Positions 1-9,135 of a stretch of 64,000 bases of DNA are shown piece by piece (within the stretch, counting starts at the first letter, position 1; every line of letters starts with the position of its first letter). Below the pieces are notes generated by a model that was not told the origin of the DNA, did not search any database, and saw only the letters and a list, made by a program, of their open reading frames with translations. This stretch comes from Pseudomonas sp. GV071. GTDB lineage: Bacteria; Pseudomonadota; Gammaproteobacteria; Pseudomonadales; Pseudomonadaceae. The translations under genes and the position numbers were made by a program. Location: contig NZ_QAOJ01000013.1 of assembly GCF_003050835.1 (NCBI RefSeq), forward strand, positions 1 to 64,000. Direction: 5' to 3'.

Positions 1-5
1 CGAAT

Positions 6-125
6 TGCTTGACGACCATAGAGCGTTGGAACCACCTGATCCCATCCCGAACTCAGTAGTGAAACGACGCATCGCCGATGGTAGTGTGGGGTTTCCCCAT
101 GTGAGAGTAGGTCATCGTCAAGCTT
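6..125 (+). rRNA. rrf: 5S ribosomal RNA
   Basis: This is the 5S rRNA of the large ribosomal subunit. Bases 7-15 pair with bases 115-123 to close helix I, and the internal sequence matches the pseudomonad 5S pattern I know. It is the last gene of an rRNA operon whose 16S and 23S genes lie before base 1. No tRNA follows it. A strong terminator comes directly after it. The 3' end is accurate to one or two bases. Confidence 0.97.
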
Positions 126-133
126 AAATTCCA

Positions 134-172
134 AACCCCTCATTCGCGAAAGCGAGTGGGGGGTTTTTTTTT
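134..172 (+). terminator. rRNA operon terminator
   Basis: An inverted repeat with a GAAA tetraloop is followed by nine T residues, directly downstream of the 5S gene. It is a textbook intrinsic terminator for the rRNA transcript. Confidence 0.93.
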
Positions 173-347
173 GCGCCGAGAAAAGTGGGCGGCAGGCTGA
201 TCATTGCCCCATCCGGCCAGCAAACGAAGAAATAACAGGTCGCGATAGACGCATTCCTCCTTATTGCGTCTAGGATTGCCAGCAGTGGTCCGCCACGCGC
301 AGACCTGTTCGTTTACCCTGTAGGCAAAACCCTCTAGAGCTTTTTCC

Positions 348-1007
348 ATGTCTGATGTTGCAGATGCTGGTGAACTGTCCGAGATGCCATTGGAGGCGTT
401 GACCGCCTGCCATGAGTGCGACTTGCTGATGCAAAAACCCGAGCTGCAGGTCGGCGAAAGTGCTCACTGTCCGCGCTGCGGTTATGAGTTGTATATGAGC
501 CGCCCGAAGGTGGTGAAGCGCAGTATGGCGTTGGTGATTGCAGCACTATTGCTGTATTTCCCGGCCAACTTTCTACCGATCATGGAACTGAGCCTACTCG
601 GCCAGAACAGCACCGACACCGTTTGGAGTGGCGTCCTCGCCCTCTACGAGTCCGGCATGCAAGGCGTGGCCGTGGTGGTATTTCTCGCCAGCATGGCGGT
701 ACCGTTGCTCAAGCTGGTCTGCCAATTCCTGGTTTTGCTCAGCATCCAATTGAAATTCGGCCGCAGTTACGGCCTGCTGCTTTACCGCATTTATCACCAT
801 ATGCGTGAGTGGGGCATGCTGGAGGTCTATCTGATGGGCACGCTGGTATCGGTGGTGAAACTCATCGGTCTGGCGGACATAACGCTGGGCGTCGGCTTGG
901 CCTGTTTTGTATCGCTGCTGCTGATTCAGGTCTGGCTGGAAGTGACCATGACGCCACATCAAATCTGGGATGCGTTATCGGGAGAGGATGACCATGCGGG
1001 CCATTGA
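348..1007 (+). CDS. Paraquat-inducible protein A-like membrane protein, first half-size copy
   Basis: This 219-residue inner-membrane protein belongs to the PqiA/LetA family, the membrane partner of MCE proteins that move lipids across the envelope. An N-terminal zinc-ribbon-like segment has CHEC near residue 21 and CPRC near residue 42. It is followed by about four membrane segments, the first holding the family signature YFPANFLPIMEL. E. coli PqiA and LetA are about twice this length and contain two such modules, so this protein corresponds to one module. It overlaps the next gene, the second module, by 14 bases, and an MCE gene follows. Family assignment is firm, substrate unknown. Confidence 0.9.
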   Translation: MSDVADAGELSEMPLEALTACHECDLLMQKPELQVGESAHCPRCGYELYMSRPKVVKRSMALVIAALLLYFPANFLPIMELSLLGQNSTDTVWSGVLALYESGMQGVAVVVFLASMAVPLLKLVCQFLVLLSIQLKFGRSYGLLLYRIYHHMREWGMLEVYLMGTLVSVVKLIGLADITLGVGLACFVSLLLIQVWLEVTMTPHQIWDALSGEDDHAGH

Positions 1008-1620
1008 TGCAGGCATTCTGGTGTGCCACGAATGCCACCAACTGAACCGGGAAGAGCCCGACAGCCACAGCCAGTTCTGTACTCGCTGTGGTGGCAGCGT
1101 GCATGCGCGCAAGCCTAATAGCCTCACACGGACCTGGGCATTGCTGCTGACCTCTGCCGTGCTTTATGTCCCCGCCAATCTGCTGCCGATCATGACCGTC
1201 AGCACCCTCGGTAAAGGCGAGCCCGACACCATCATGTCCGGGGTGATCGCCCTGGTTCAGTTCGGCATGATCCCCATTGCCGCCGTGGTGTTTATCGCCA
1301 GTATTCTGGTGCCCACTTTCAAGCTGGTGGGCATTGGTTTGCTGCTGTACTCGGTGCAACGCCGGCTACCGATGTCGCCCCGCCAGCGCATCGTCATGTA
1401 CCGCTTTATTGAATGGATAGGCCGCTGGTCGATGCTCGATGTGTTTGTCATCGCCATCCTGGTGGCCCTGGTCAACTTTGGCAGCCTGGCCAGTATCGAA
1501 CCGGGTTATGGCGCCGCCGCTTTTTGCAGTGTGGTTATCCTGACCATGTTGGCTGCATTAACCTTCGACCCGCGCTTGCTCTGGGACAACACCGAAACGG
1601 ACGACGATGACAATGACTGA
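994..1620 (+). CDS. Paraquat-inducible protein A-like membrane protein, second half-size copy
   Basis: This second PqiA/LetA-type module has about 208 residues. It begins with a zinc-ribbon-like region (CHECHQLN, then CTRCGG) and continues with membrane segments that include YVPANLLPIMTV, parallel to YFPANFLPIMEL in the preceding gene. I chose the ATG at 994 because GGAGAGG at 981-987 lies six bases upstream; an ATG at 988 and one at 970 are also in frame. The gene overlaps its upstream neighbour by 14 bases and the MCE gene by 14, so the three are probably translationally coupled and form one transporter. Confidence 0.88.
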   Translation: MRAIDAGILVCHECHQLNREEPDSHSQFCTRCGGSVHARKPNSLTRTWALLLTSAVLYVPANLLPIMTVSTLGKGEPDTIMSGVIALVQFGMIPIAAVVFIASILVPTFKLVGIGLLLYSVQRRLPMSPRQRIVMYRFIEWIGRWSMLDVFVIAILVALVNFGSLASIEPGYGAAAFCSVVILTMLAALTFDPRLLWDNTETDDDDND

Positions 1621-3913
1621 TCTGCCCAAAGCCAAAATCCGCCCGGCCTCCAACTGGTCCGCCATCTGGGTCCTGCCGCTGATTGCCCTGCTGATTGGCG
1701 GCTGGTTGGCCTGGCGCGCCTACGACCAGGCAGGCATCGATATTCAGATCATCTTCGCCACCGGCGATGGTATTCAGGCTGGCAAGACCGAAGTTATCTA
1801 CAAAGGCATGCCGGTCGGTAAGGTCAAAACCCTCACCCTGGACGACACCGGCGCCCGCCGTGGGGTCATCGCCACGGTGGAAATGGATAAAGACGTCGAG
1901 AAATACCTGCGCACCAACACCCGCTTCTGGCTGGTCAAGCCTAGCGTCAGCCTGGCCGGTGTGACGGGTCTGGAAACCTTGGTGTCGGGTAATTACATCA
2001 CCGCCGCGCCGGGCGACGGCGAGCCGGAACGTAAATTCACCGCCCTGGACGAAGTGCCGCCGATTGCCGATTCGGTGCCCGGTTTGCACCTGACCCTGAA
2101 GGCCGAACGCCTGGGCTCGCTGAACCGCGACAGCCCGGTGTTCTACAAGCAAATCCAGGTGGGCCGGGTGAAGAGCTACAGCCTTGCCGCCGACCAGACC
2201 ACCATCGAAGTGAAGGTATTCATCGAGCCGCAGTACGCGCAACTGGTGCGTAAACACACGCGCTTCTGGAACGCTAGCGGCGTGACGGTGAACGCCGATC
2301 TGAGTGGCTTCAAGGTCCACACCGAATCGCTGGCGAGCATCGTGGCCGGTGGTATCGCATTCGCCACACCTGAGCACCGTAAAGACAGCCCGCCCACGGA
2401 CCCAAGCCTGCCGTTTCGTCTATACGAAGATTTCGACGCCGCCCAGGTGGGTATCAAGGTCAACGTCAAACTCGCTGACTTTGAGGGCTTGCAGGCAGGC
2501 CGCACGCCCGTGATGTACAAGGGGATTCAGGTCGGCACGCTGAAAACCCTGAAGATCAATGACGACCTGTCCACTGCTTCGGCCGAGTTGGCGATGGACC
2601 CTCGTGGAGAAGACTATCTCGTAGAGGGAACCGAATTCTGGGTGGTCAAACCTGTCATCTCGCTGGCGGGAATCACCGGCATCGAAGCCTTGGTGAAGGG
2701 CAACTACATCGCAGTGCGGCCGGGGGAGCGGCCTAACCCGCCGGCCCGCGACTTTGTCGCTCGCCTCAAGCCTCCACCGCTCGACCTCAGTGCCCCTGGC
2801 CTGCACCTTGTACTCTACAGCGAAGTATTGGGCTCGCTGGAGGTTGGCAGCCCGGTGCTCTACAAACAGATCAAAGTCGGCACCGTGCAGAGCTACCAAC
2901 TGGCCCGCGACCGCAAACGCGTGGCCATCGGTGTGCATATCGAGCCGGAGTACGCCAATCTGGTGAACAACTCCACGCGCTTCTGGAACGCCAGCGGCAT
3001 CACCCTCACCGGCGGCCTGTCCGGCGTCACGGTGAAAAGTGAGTCGCTGCAAACGCTGCTCGCCGGTGGTATCAGTTTCGAAACCCCAGACCCCAAAGCC
3101 GCGCCGACCAAGCGGGTGCAGCGTTTTACCTTGCACACCGATCGCGAAAACGCGCTGCAAAAAGGCACGGTGATCAACATTCGCGTCGACTCGGGTGACG
3201 GTCTGAAACCCGGCACGCCGATTCGCTACAAAGGCATTGATCTGGGCAAAGTCGAAACCGTGACCCTCACCGACGATCTGCAAGCCGTGCAGCTCACCGC
3301 TCGTATCACCGAGGGCGCGGACAAAGTTGCCCGCGTCGGCTCGCAGTTCTGGGTGGTGAAACCGGAGTTAGGCCTGATCCGCACCGCCAACCTCGACACC
3401 CTGGTCAGCGGTCAATACCTGCAAGTGCAGCCGGCGGCCAAGGCTGTCACACCACAGACCAACTTCGTCGCACTGAGTGAACCGCCGGTGCTGACCACTC
3501 AGGAAAGCGGGTTGCGTCTGACCCTCAGCGCACCGCGCCGCGGCTCGATCAAGATTGATGTGCCGGTCACCTACCGCGAAGTGCAGGTTGGCAAAGTCAC
3601 TGGCATTGAACTGGGCTCCAACGCCGACCGCGTGCTGATCCGCATCCTGATCGAGCCGAAGTATGCCGCTCTGGTCCGCAGTGGCAGCCGCTTCTGGAGT
3701 GCCAGTGGTTTCTCGGTGGATTGGGGCCTGTTCAAGGGCGCCAAGGTGCGCACTGAGTCGGTTGAGTCGTTGCTGCAGGGCGGCATTGCCTTCGCGACTC
3801 CAGATGGCGAGCAGATGGGTGCGCCGGTGAAGGCGGAGCAGACCTTTGCGCTGAATGAAGAGGCCAATGATGAGTGGCTGAAGTGGGCGCCGAAAATACC
3901 TGTGGGTAAATAA
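1607..3913 (+). CDS. MCE-domain lipid-transport protein, PqiB/LetB-like with six repeats
   Basis: This 768-residue periplasmic protein is anchored by one N-terminal membrane segment (about residues 15-35, WVLPLIALLIGGWLAW). After it I count six MCE-like repeats, each with a variant of YKGxxVGxV: YKGMPVGKV, YKQIQVGRV, YKGIQVGTL, YKQIKVGTV, YKGIDLGKV and YREVQVGKV. In E. coli, PqiB has three MCE repeats and LetB (YebT) seven; such proteins stack into tubes that carry phospholipids between membranes. Six repeats therefore lie between the two, nearer LetB. It sits in an operon with two PqiA-like proteins. No PqiC-like lipoprotein gene follows; the next gene is convergent. Confidence 0.9.
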   Translation: MTMTDLPKAKIRPASNWSAIWVLPLIALLIGGWLAWRAYDQAGIDIQIIFATGDGIQAGKTEVIYKGMPVGKVKTLTLDDTGARRGVIATVEMDKDVEKYLRTNTRFWLVKPSVSLAGVTGLETLVSGNYITAAPGDGEPERKFTALDEVPPIADSVPGLHLTLKAERLGSLNRDSPVFYKQIQVGRVKSYSLAADQTTIEVKVFIEPQYAQLVRKHTRFWNASGVTVNADLSGFKVHTESLASIVAGGIAFATPEHRKDSPPTDPSLPFRLYEDFDAAQVGIKVNVKLADFEGLQAGRTPVMYKGIQVGTLKTLKINDDLSTASAELAMDPRGEDYLVEGTEFWVVKPVISLAGITGIEALVKGNYIAVRPGERPNPPARDFVARLKPPPLDLSAPGLHLVLYSEVLGSLEVGSPVLYKQIKVGTVQSYQLARDRKRVAIGVHIEPEYANLVNNSTRFWNASGITLTGGLSGVTVKSESLQTLLAGGISFETPDPKAAPTKRVQRFTLHTDRENALQKGTVINIRVDSGDGLKPGTPIRYKGIDLGKVETVTLTDDLQAVQLTARITEGADKVARVGSQFWVVKPELGLIRTANLDTLVSGQYLQVQPAAKAVTPQTNFVALSEPPVLTTQESGLRLTLSAPRRGSIKIDVPVTYREVQVGKVTGIELGSNADRVLIRILIEPKYAALVRSGSRFWSASGFSVDWGLFKGAKVRTESVESLLQGGIAFATPDGEQMGAPVKAEQTFALNEEANDEWLKWAPKIPVGK

Positions 3914-3915
3914 AC

Positions 3916-3939
3916 AAAAAGGGCCGCAATAGCGGCCCT
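3916..3939 (-). terminator. Terminator after mksB (probably bidirectional)
   Basis: A seven-base-pair GC stem (3921-3927 with 3932-3938) has an AATA loop and, on the minus strand, a T-run from 3916-3920. It lies between two convergent genes and would stop transcripts leaving mksB. It may also act on the MCE operon, where the T-tract is poor. Confidence 0.7.
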
Positions 3940-3960
3940 GTTCCATGGTGGTCAAAAGCT

Positions 3961-4020
3961 TCGCGGCTAAAGCCGCTCCTACGAGATCGCACGATTCGTA
4001 GGAGCGGCTTTAGCCGCGAT
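3961..4020. repeat. REP-type inverted repeat pair
   Basis: Two near-perfect inverted copies of a GCGGCTAAAGCCGCTCCTAC-type unit are separated by about a dozen bases. Relatives occur in this window at 18036-18103, 22761-22840 and 40495-40559. This matches the REP doublets scattered between genes in Pseudomonas genomes. Confidence 0.88.
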
Positions 4021-4026
4021 TGGTCT

Positions 4027-6849
4027 TTACGCCGGTTCAACCTCCGCCTCAGCCTTCACCACCGGCGCATGCCGACGGATGTACTTCCAATCCGCCTCAT
4101 CGATGTAAATCCCGTTCGGCCCACTGCCGCCTTCCAGGTCGATGGCGATATGGGCGCTCACCTGCGGTTTCACACTGGCCAGAATCGGCACGAAGCCCAG
4201 CTGCAGGCTGGTTTCGATCAGTGCCTGCTGGTTGCGTTCGTCGATGTCCGCGGCTTCGTCCAGGTAGTACGGCAGGCGTACCTTGCCGGCTTGTTCGCGG
4301 TCCATCAGGTGCAGCAACAGGTACATGTTGGTCAGTGCCTTGATGGTCATGGTGGTGCCGTTGGACGCGGCGCCATCAATGTCGGTGTGCACGATCGGCT
4401 GGCCGCCGACCTTGGTGATTTCGAATGCGAGCTCGAACAGATCCTTGAGCCCCAACTGGTTATGGTTGGCCGCTACCAGGCGTGCCAGGTATTCCTTGGC
4501 TTCCTCGTTGCGCACGTCCTGATCGGCCGACTGGTTGAGGTCGAACACGCTCAGGGTTTCGCCTTCTTCGTACTGACCGGCGCTGTGGATGATCTGGTCG
4601 ATGTGCTTTAGCGCGTCCTTGTTCGGCGCCAGCACGATGCGAAAGCTTTCCAGGTTGGAGACCTGGCGACGGTTGATCTCGCGGTTGAACAAGGCCAACT
4701 GGTGTTCGAGGTTGTCGTAGTCGCTGCGGATATTGCGCAGGGTCCGGGCGATATCGGTGACCGCGGCGCGGCGCGCCTTGGCCAGGGTCAGGGCTTCGTC
4801 CTGACGGTGGGCGTAGGCGTTGACCAACAGGTGCAGGCGGCGCTCGACATCGTCTTCGCTGTCGAACTTGGCCACACCCTTGAGGCGGATCTGCGCGTAC
4901 AGCGCGTCGATCTGCCCGTCGATGCGCTGCAGGCTCTGCCAGGCGTCTTGGTAGTCGTTGAGCAGCGGCAGCAGGTTGTCCAGCGAGTCGTCCACCGGAT
5001 CCATAAACGGCGTACCGAACGGCAGGTTGGCCGGTAGCAACTGACGGCGACGCAGGGCGTCTTCCAGGGTGCGTTCCTTGGCCTCCAGATCGGCCAACTG
5101 GCGACCAACCAACTGCAGCTTGGCCGACAGTTGCTGGACGCGTTCGGTGAAGGCATCACTGGCGCGCTTGAGGTCATCCTGGGCCGCTTCGGCCTGCGCC
5201 AGCTGCTCCAGTTTGCCCGGCTCTTCGACGGCCAGGGTCTGGCTGCGACGGAAGTCTTCCAGGGCTTTCTGTGCGTCCAGCACCTGGTTGTACAGGCTTT
5301 CGGCCTGGGCCTTGCTGGCGGCACGGTCAGACGCCACGCTCTGCTGGGTCTTGAGCTGTTTCAGCTCTTTCTCCAAGCGTTCTTTCTGATCGCGCAACGC
5401 GGCACGGTCAGCCAGGGCTTGCAGGGCCGGCGGTTCGATATGGCTGAGGTCGATGCTCAAGCCCGGCACTTCGAAGCGCTCGGCTTTGAAGCCGTCGAGG
5501 ATCACTTCCAGGGATTTCACCCACTTGCCGTCTTCGTCCAGGCCAATGCCGTGTTCGCCCAATGGCAGGCTGAACAGCGCACCATTGAACAGGCGCATCA
5601 GGCGCTCGACGTCCTGTTGGCTGAACTCTTCACGCAGGCGGGCGTAGCTGTTGTTGTCGGCGTGTTCCAGTTGTTGGCGCACCGACTTCAAGCGTTTCTC
5701 CAGGTCACGCAGACGCTCGTCGAGGTCTTCGCTGCTGAACTGCCGCGACTGCGCCAGGGCGCCAGCCAGTTCGTCGTGGGCATCCTTGGCGGCCAGCAGT
5801 TGCTGCTCCAGCACCTGGGCATTGTCGACCAGGGCGAAGCGCTGCTTGAGCACGCCGAACTCGCCGAGCCAGCGTTGAATCTCGCTGATCTCGCGCTCCA
5901 GACGCATCAGCTCCTGGGTGCCGCCGCGCTGGTTCTGTTGCAGGCCATCCTGCTCGCCACGGTAGTGCTCGGCTTGAATCACCAGCTCTTCGCGGCGGGC
6001 GCCGGCGTAGTCCTGCCAGGCGCCGAGCAAGGAATCGAGCAGCGGCGAAATGCGGTGCAGCTTGCCGCGCAGCACTTCGCGCTGGGCCACGCCGGCACTC
6101 AGCGCTTCCACCAACGGCCCGGCAGCGACCAGCGATTGGTAGTCGGCTTCCATCCGGCGTACATCGCGGAAGGCTTCTTCGCACGCGGCAATGTAATCGA
6201 CGCTACCCGAACGCAGGCTGTGCTCGAAGGCATCGAGGAACAGCTGCTTGAGTTTGGCCGCCGTGATTTCGCGCATGTGCAGCAGGTTGATAAACAGCGC
6301 GCGGAAGGTCTTCAGGCTCTGTTCACTGGTGGAGCGCAGCGGGATCAGGGTCAGGTCCAGCGGAATCGAGGTGTGCCCGCCCACCAGCAAGCGCCGCAGC
6401 TCTTCGGGCTTGAGCTCGTAGGCCTTGATGTTCTCGCGTTCGAGGTTGGCAAACAGCTCGCGCTGACGCAGGCAGGTGCCGTTCTTCTGGTAGTGCTCCA
6501 GGTGCAGCTCGCCGGCATAGGCGAAGAACTGGTGACCGAAACCGCCACCCGGGCCACGACCGGCCACGCCGATCACGTGCGGGCCGTGCGGCAGGGACAC
6601 TTCGACGAGGATGTAGCTGGTGTCGCTGGCGAAGTAGAACTTGCGCGAGGCTTCCAGGCTGTACTTGCCGAAGCTCATGTCGGACATGCGCGCCAGAATC
6701 GGGAATTGCAGGGCGTTGATCGAGGCACTCTTGCCCAAGTTGTTGGCGCCGTACACCGACAGCGGCTGTTCCAGCGGGAACAAGCCCAGGCTGTAGCCGG
6801 CGGTGTTCAGCAGGGCAAAGCGGCGAATACCGTAGCGTTCCTGGCTCAT
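4027..6849 (-). CDS. mksB: Condensin SMC-like ATPase MksB
   Basis: This 940-residue SMC-type ATPase of the MukB/MksB group loads on DNA with MksE and MksF to compact and segregate the chromosome. The Walker A motif GANNLGKSAS lies near residue 35, the middle is long heptad-rich coiled coil (about 230-700), and a C-terminal YYLDEAADIDERN segment carries Walker B and nearby acidic residues. It is shorter than E. coli MukB (about 1,480), as is usual for MksB, whose coiled-coil arms are shorter. The start overlaps the mksE stop by four bases (ATGA), so it is the last gene of mksF-mksE-mksB. No MksG/JetD-type TOPRIM gene lies beside it. Confidence 0.93.
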   Translation of the reverse strand: MSQERYGIRRFALLNTAGYSLGLFPLEQPLSVYGANNLGKSASINALQFPILARMSDMSFGKYSLEASRKFYFASDTSYILVEVSLPHGPHVIGVAGRGPGGGFGHQFFAYAGELHLEHYQKNGTCLRQRELFANLERENIKAYELKPEELRRLLVGGHTSIPLDLTLIPLRSTSEQSLKTFRALFINLLHMREITAAKLKQLFLDAFEHSLRSGSVDYIAACEEAFRDVRRMEADYQSLVAAGPLVEALSAGVAQREVLRGKLHRISPLLDSLLGAWQDYAGARREELVIQAEHYRGEQDGLQQNQRGGTQELMRLEREISEIQRWLGEFGVLKQRFALVDNAQVLEQQLLAAKDAHDELAGALAQSRQFSSEDLDERLRDLEKRLKSVRQQLEHADNNSYARLREEFSQQDVERLMRLFNGALFSLPLGEHGIGLDEDGKWVKSLEVILDGFKAERFEVPGLSIDLSHIEPPALQALADRAALRDQKERLEKELKQLKTQQSVASDRAASKAQAESLYNQVLDAQKALEDFRRSQTLAVEEPGKLEQLAQAEAAQDDLKRASDAFTERVQQLSAKLQLVGRQLADLEAKERTLEDALRRRQLLPANLPFGTPFMDPVDDSLDNLLPLLNDYQDAWQSLQRIDGQIDALYAQIRLKGVAKFDSEDDVERRLHLLVNAYAHRQDEALTLAKARRAAVTDIARTLRNIRSDYDNLEHQLALFNREINRRQVSNLESFRIVLAPNKDALKHIDQIIHSAGQYEEGETLSVFDLNQSADQDVRNEEAKEYLARLVAANHNQLGLKDLFELAFEITKVGGQPIVHTDIDGAASNGTTMTIKALTNMYLLLHLMDREQAGKVRLPYYLDEAADIDERNQQALIETSLQLGFVPILASVKPQVSAHIAIDLEGGSGPNGIYIDEADWKYIRRHAPVVKAEAEVEPA

Positions 6850-7592
6850 GCGTCGTTCTCCTGATTGGCACGCTCTTCAGCCATGGCGCGGACCAGGGCC
6901 TGTTCTTCGCTTTCTTCTTCCTGAACCAGCGCAACGACGGCGCCGGGCAACGGCGGTATATCGCCGTCGTCTTCGCCCTCGATCAGCAGAATGTCGTCTT
7001 CACTGCTGTCCTCATCCACCAGTACCGGGGTGGGCAGCGGCAACACGCTGTGCAGGCTGGCCGCCAGGTCGCGGTCCTGTTGCACCGACAGGCATACATC
7101 AAGGAAGCGGTGCATCGGCGGCAGAAAGCGGTAGATGCCGTTGTCTTCGCTGGCGAAACCCAGCTGCGTCATACGCCGCATGACCTTTTCTTCCAGCTCT
7201 TCCTGGGTGGTGACTTCGGCCTGCAGAAACAGGTCGCGGTACTTCTCCAGCAACGGTGGCAGCTCATCGCGGCCGAGGCTGCCGCCATCGAGCACCGCCA
7301 GCGGGTCGCGGCCCTGGTCGGCGAGGTGCTCGACCAGAATGAAGGTAAACAACGCCAGACGCTGGGCGGTCTTGTTCACCTGGGCGCCCATCTGTTCGGG
7401 CACGAAGTAGTAGAAACCGCGGCTGTCGCAGACCAATTCAAACCCCAACGCGCGAAATAGCGCGCGGTAGGCGTCCTGCTGGTTGGACAGTTGGCTGTAC
7501 AGCTCGGCGTCGCGGTGGCTGACGTGGTAACCCTTGAACAGCTCGCGAAAGATTGGCGCCAGTTGGCTCAGTTCGGACAGGTCAATATTCAT
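6846..7592 (-). CDS. mksE: Condensin subunit MksE
   Basis: This 248-residue protein corresponds to MukE, the winged-helix (kite) subunit that bridges kleisin and SMC ATPase. It starts MNIDLSELSQLAP and has an N-terminal helical/winged-helix body of about 190 residues. It ends in a very acidic stretch (EDDILLIEGEDDGD, then EEESEEQ). Identification rests on size and on its position between the mksF and mksB genes, to which it is coupled by a 32-base gap and an ATGA overlap respectively. Confidence 0.88.
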   Translation of the reverse strand: MNIDLSELSQLAPIFRELFKGYHVSHRDAELYSQLSNQQDAYRALFRALGFELVCDSRGFYYFVPEQMGAQVNKTAQRLALFTFILVEHLADQGRDPLAVLDGGSLGRDELPPLLEKYRDLFLQAEVTTQEELEEKVMRRMTQLGFASEDNGIYRFLPPMHRFLDVCLSVQQDRDLAASLHSVLPLPTPVLVDEDSSEDDILLIEGEDDGDIPPLPGAVVALVQEEESEEQALVRAMAEERANQENDA

Positions 7593-7624
7593 ACACAGGC
7601 TTCTTCAGAAAGTCGGCTACGGGC

Positions 7625-8869
7625 TTACGCATGTTTGCTGGCCACCAGGGCAAACGAGCACAGGCTGACCTGGTGCTCGGCGGTGAGGTAATCGCGGCGC
7701 TCCAGGCGTTCGCGCTGGAAGCGGCCGTCACGCGACAGGCGCGAGAACCAGTACAACAGCTCGTCGGTGGCGCCAGTGGGCTCCTGCTCCAGCAGCCAGA
7801 CCATCAGGTCCGGCAGCGGCAGGGCGCTCTGGCAGCGCTCGAGCATTTCCCGCGCGGTGCGCGGCGCCTGGGGCGCATCGCCACCTTTGCGGGTGCCGCT
7901 GGCCTTGGGAAATTGCGTGGGTTTGGGTTCGAAACGAGCCAGGGCATAGACATACGACTCGACCTGGCTGGTACTGCCGAGAAAGGTGCTCTGCGGCCGG
8001 GTGAACAGCGGCATGGCCGCCTGCGGTACGGCGTCCAGGCCCTTGCGGCGAATCGCCGACAACGCCAGCGCCGCGCCGCGGGTCACGGCATTGTGCCGGC
8101 GCGCTTCTTCACGCAGCGGCAGCAGCAGCTCGCGGGCGCGGCGCAGGGTCAGTTGGGCGGTGGTCTGCATTTCCAGAATGCGCGCATGGGTGCGCAGCAG
8201 CAGGTCGTCATCCACCAGTTGGCCCAGGCGATGTTGCTCGCTGAGCAGCTTCAACAGCACCTGCTCGACACGGCGCACGCCCTGTTCGAAGGCACCGTCG
8301 GCGTTGACCAGCTGAATCATCGGCTCGACGTACTCGTCCCAGGTCGCCAGGACTTCGGCATAACGCTGACGCAGGGGAATCTGCCGGTCGCTGGTCTTGG
8401 CCCGATCGGCTACGCCGACCAGCGCCTGTTCGTCATTGGCGAGTTTTTTCAGCACGTCGCGCACGCGCATATCCAGCAGCCGCAGTTGGCGGGCCAGGTC
8501 GCTGGCGTCGCGAATCTCGAAGGCATCCTGAATGTAACCGGCCAGGCGTTCGAGGTGGCGCAGATAGGCTTCGATTTCCAGGCACAGGCCAAGGCGGTGT
8601 TCGCGGCGCAGGTAGGCGAGGAAGTCGTGAATTTGCGCATTGAGCTCGAAGCGGTTCGGGCTCTTGGCCACCGGCACCAGGATGTCCAGGCGGATCCAGG
8701 TGTCCAGCAGGCCGGTGATATCGGCCGGGGTGCTCTCCACCAATTGCACCGCCAACTGCGCGCGCAGTTCGATCAGGCTCATGGTGCCTTGGTCGAACCG
8801 CTCACAGAGCGGCTCGAGTAACGTCCAGTGTTCAGCGAGGGCGCGCAATACGCGCTTGGGCTCGATCAT
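7625..8869 (-). CDS. mksF: Condensin kleisin subunit MksF
   Basis: This is a kleisin of about 414 residues, the MukF equivalent, first gene of the mksFEB operon. It is largely helical. An N-terminal winged-helix-like region (MIEPKRVLRALAEHW onward) would dimerise or bind MksB, and the middle is a helical bundle with several leucine heptads. I took the ATG at 8869; a GTG two codons upstream (8875) is also possible and neither has a strong ribosome site. P. aeruginosa has the same three genes, where Mks proteins act in chromosome packing alongside SMC-ScpAB. Confidence 0.87.
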   Translation of the reverse strand: MIEPKRVLRALAEHWTLLEPLCERFDQGTMSLIELRAQLAVQLVESTPADITGLLDTWIRLDILVPVAKSPNRFELNAQIHDFLAYLRREHRLGLCLEIEAYLRHLERLAGYIQDAFEIRDASDLARQLRLLDMRVRDVLKKLANDEQALVGVADRAKTSDRQIPLRQRYAEVLATWDEYVEPMIQLVNADGAFEQGVRRVEQVLLKLLSEQHRLGQLVDDDLLLRTHARILEMQTTAQLTLRRARELLLPLREEARRHNAVTRGAALALSAIRRKGLDAVPQAAMPLFTRPQSTFLGSTSQVESYVYALARFEPKPTQFPKASGTRKGGDAPQAPRTAREMLERCQSALPLPDLMVWLLEQEPTGATDELLYWFSRLSRDGRFQRERLERRDYLTAEHQVSLCSFALVASKHA

Positions 8870-9135
8870 GTGCACTCGTTTTTTTGATTAGGGGTGGGGC
8901 AAAGGTCGCGATTGTACTGCATGAGGGGTGGGGCGCTTCATTCTCAGGTGATCAAAGGCCATCCGATTCAGCCGCGATGCATTTACCCTGCAAAAGTGAC
9001 CAATTACGGCACTTAGCGACCCCCGCGCGAACCTTTGTTTCAACCCTGTTACCTCCCCAGTCAGCGTTTCAAGTACTTGAAACCGTTGGCATGTTTTCTG
9101 CGATAGGGTTGGCAACTGCACTTTCTGGAACGCCC

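Noticed and set aside
5131..6864. Long plus-strand open frame of 577 codons opposite mksB
   Set aside because: It mirrors the GC-rich codon pattern of mksB; its translation is low-complexity (Q, V, L, A-rich) with no domain, and mksB itself has clear SMC motifs.
4027..8869. Wadjet anti-plasmid system
   Set aside because: Only the three condensin genes are present; no JetD/MksG-type TOPRIM nuclease lies beside them.
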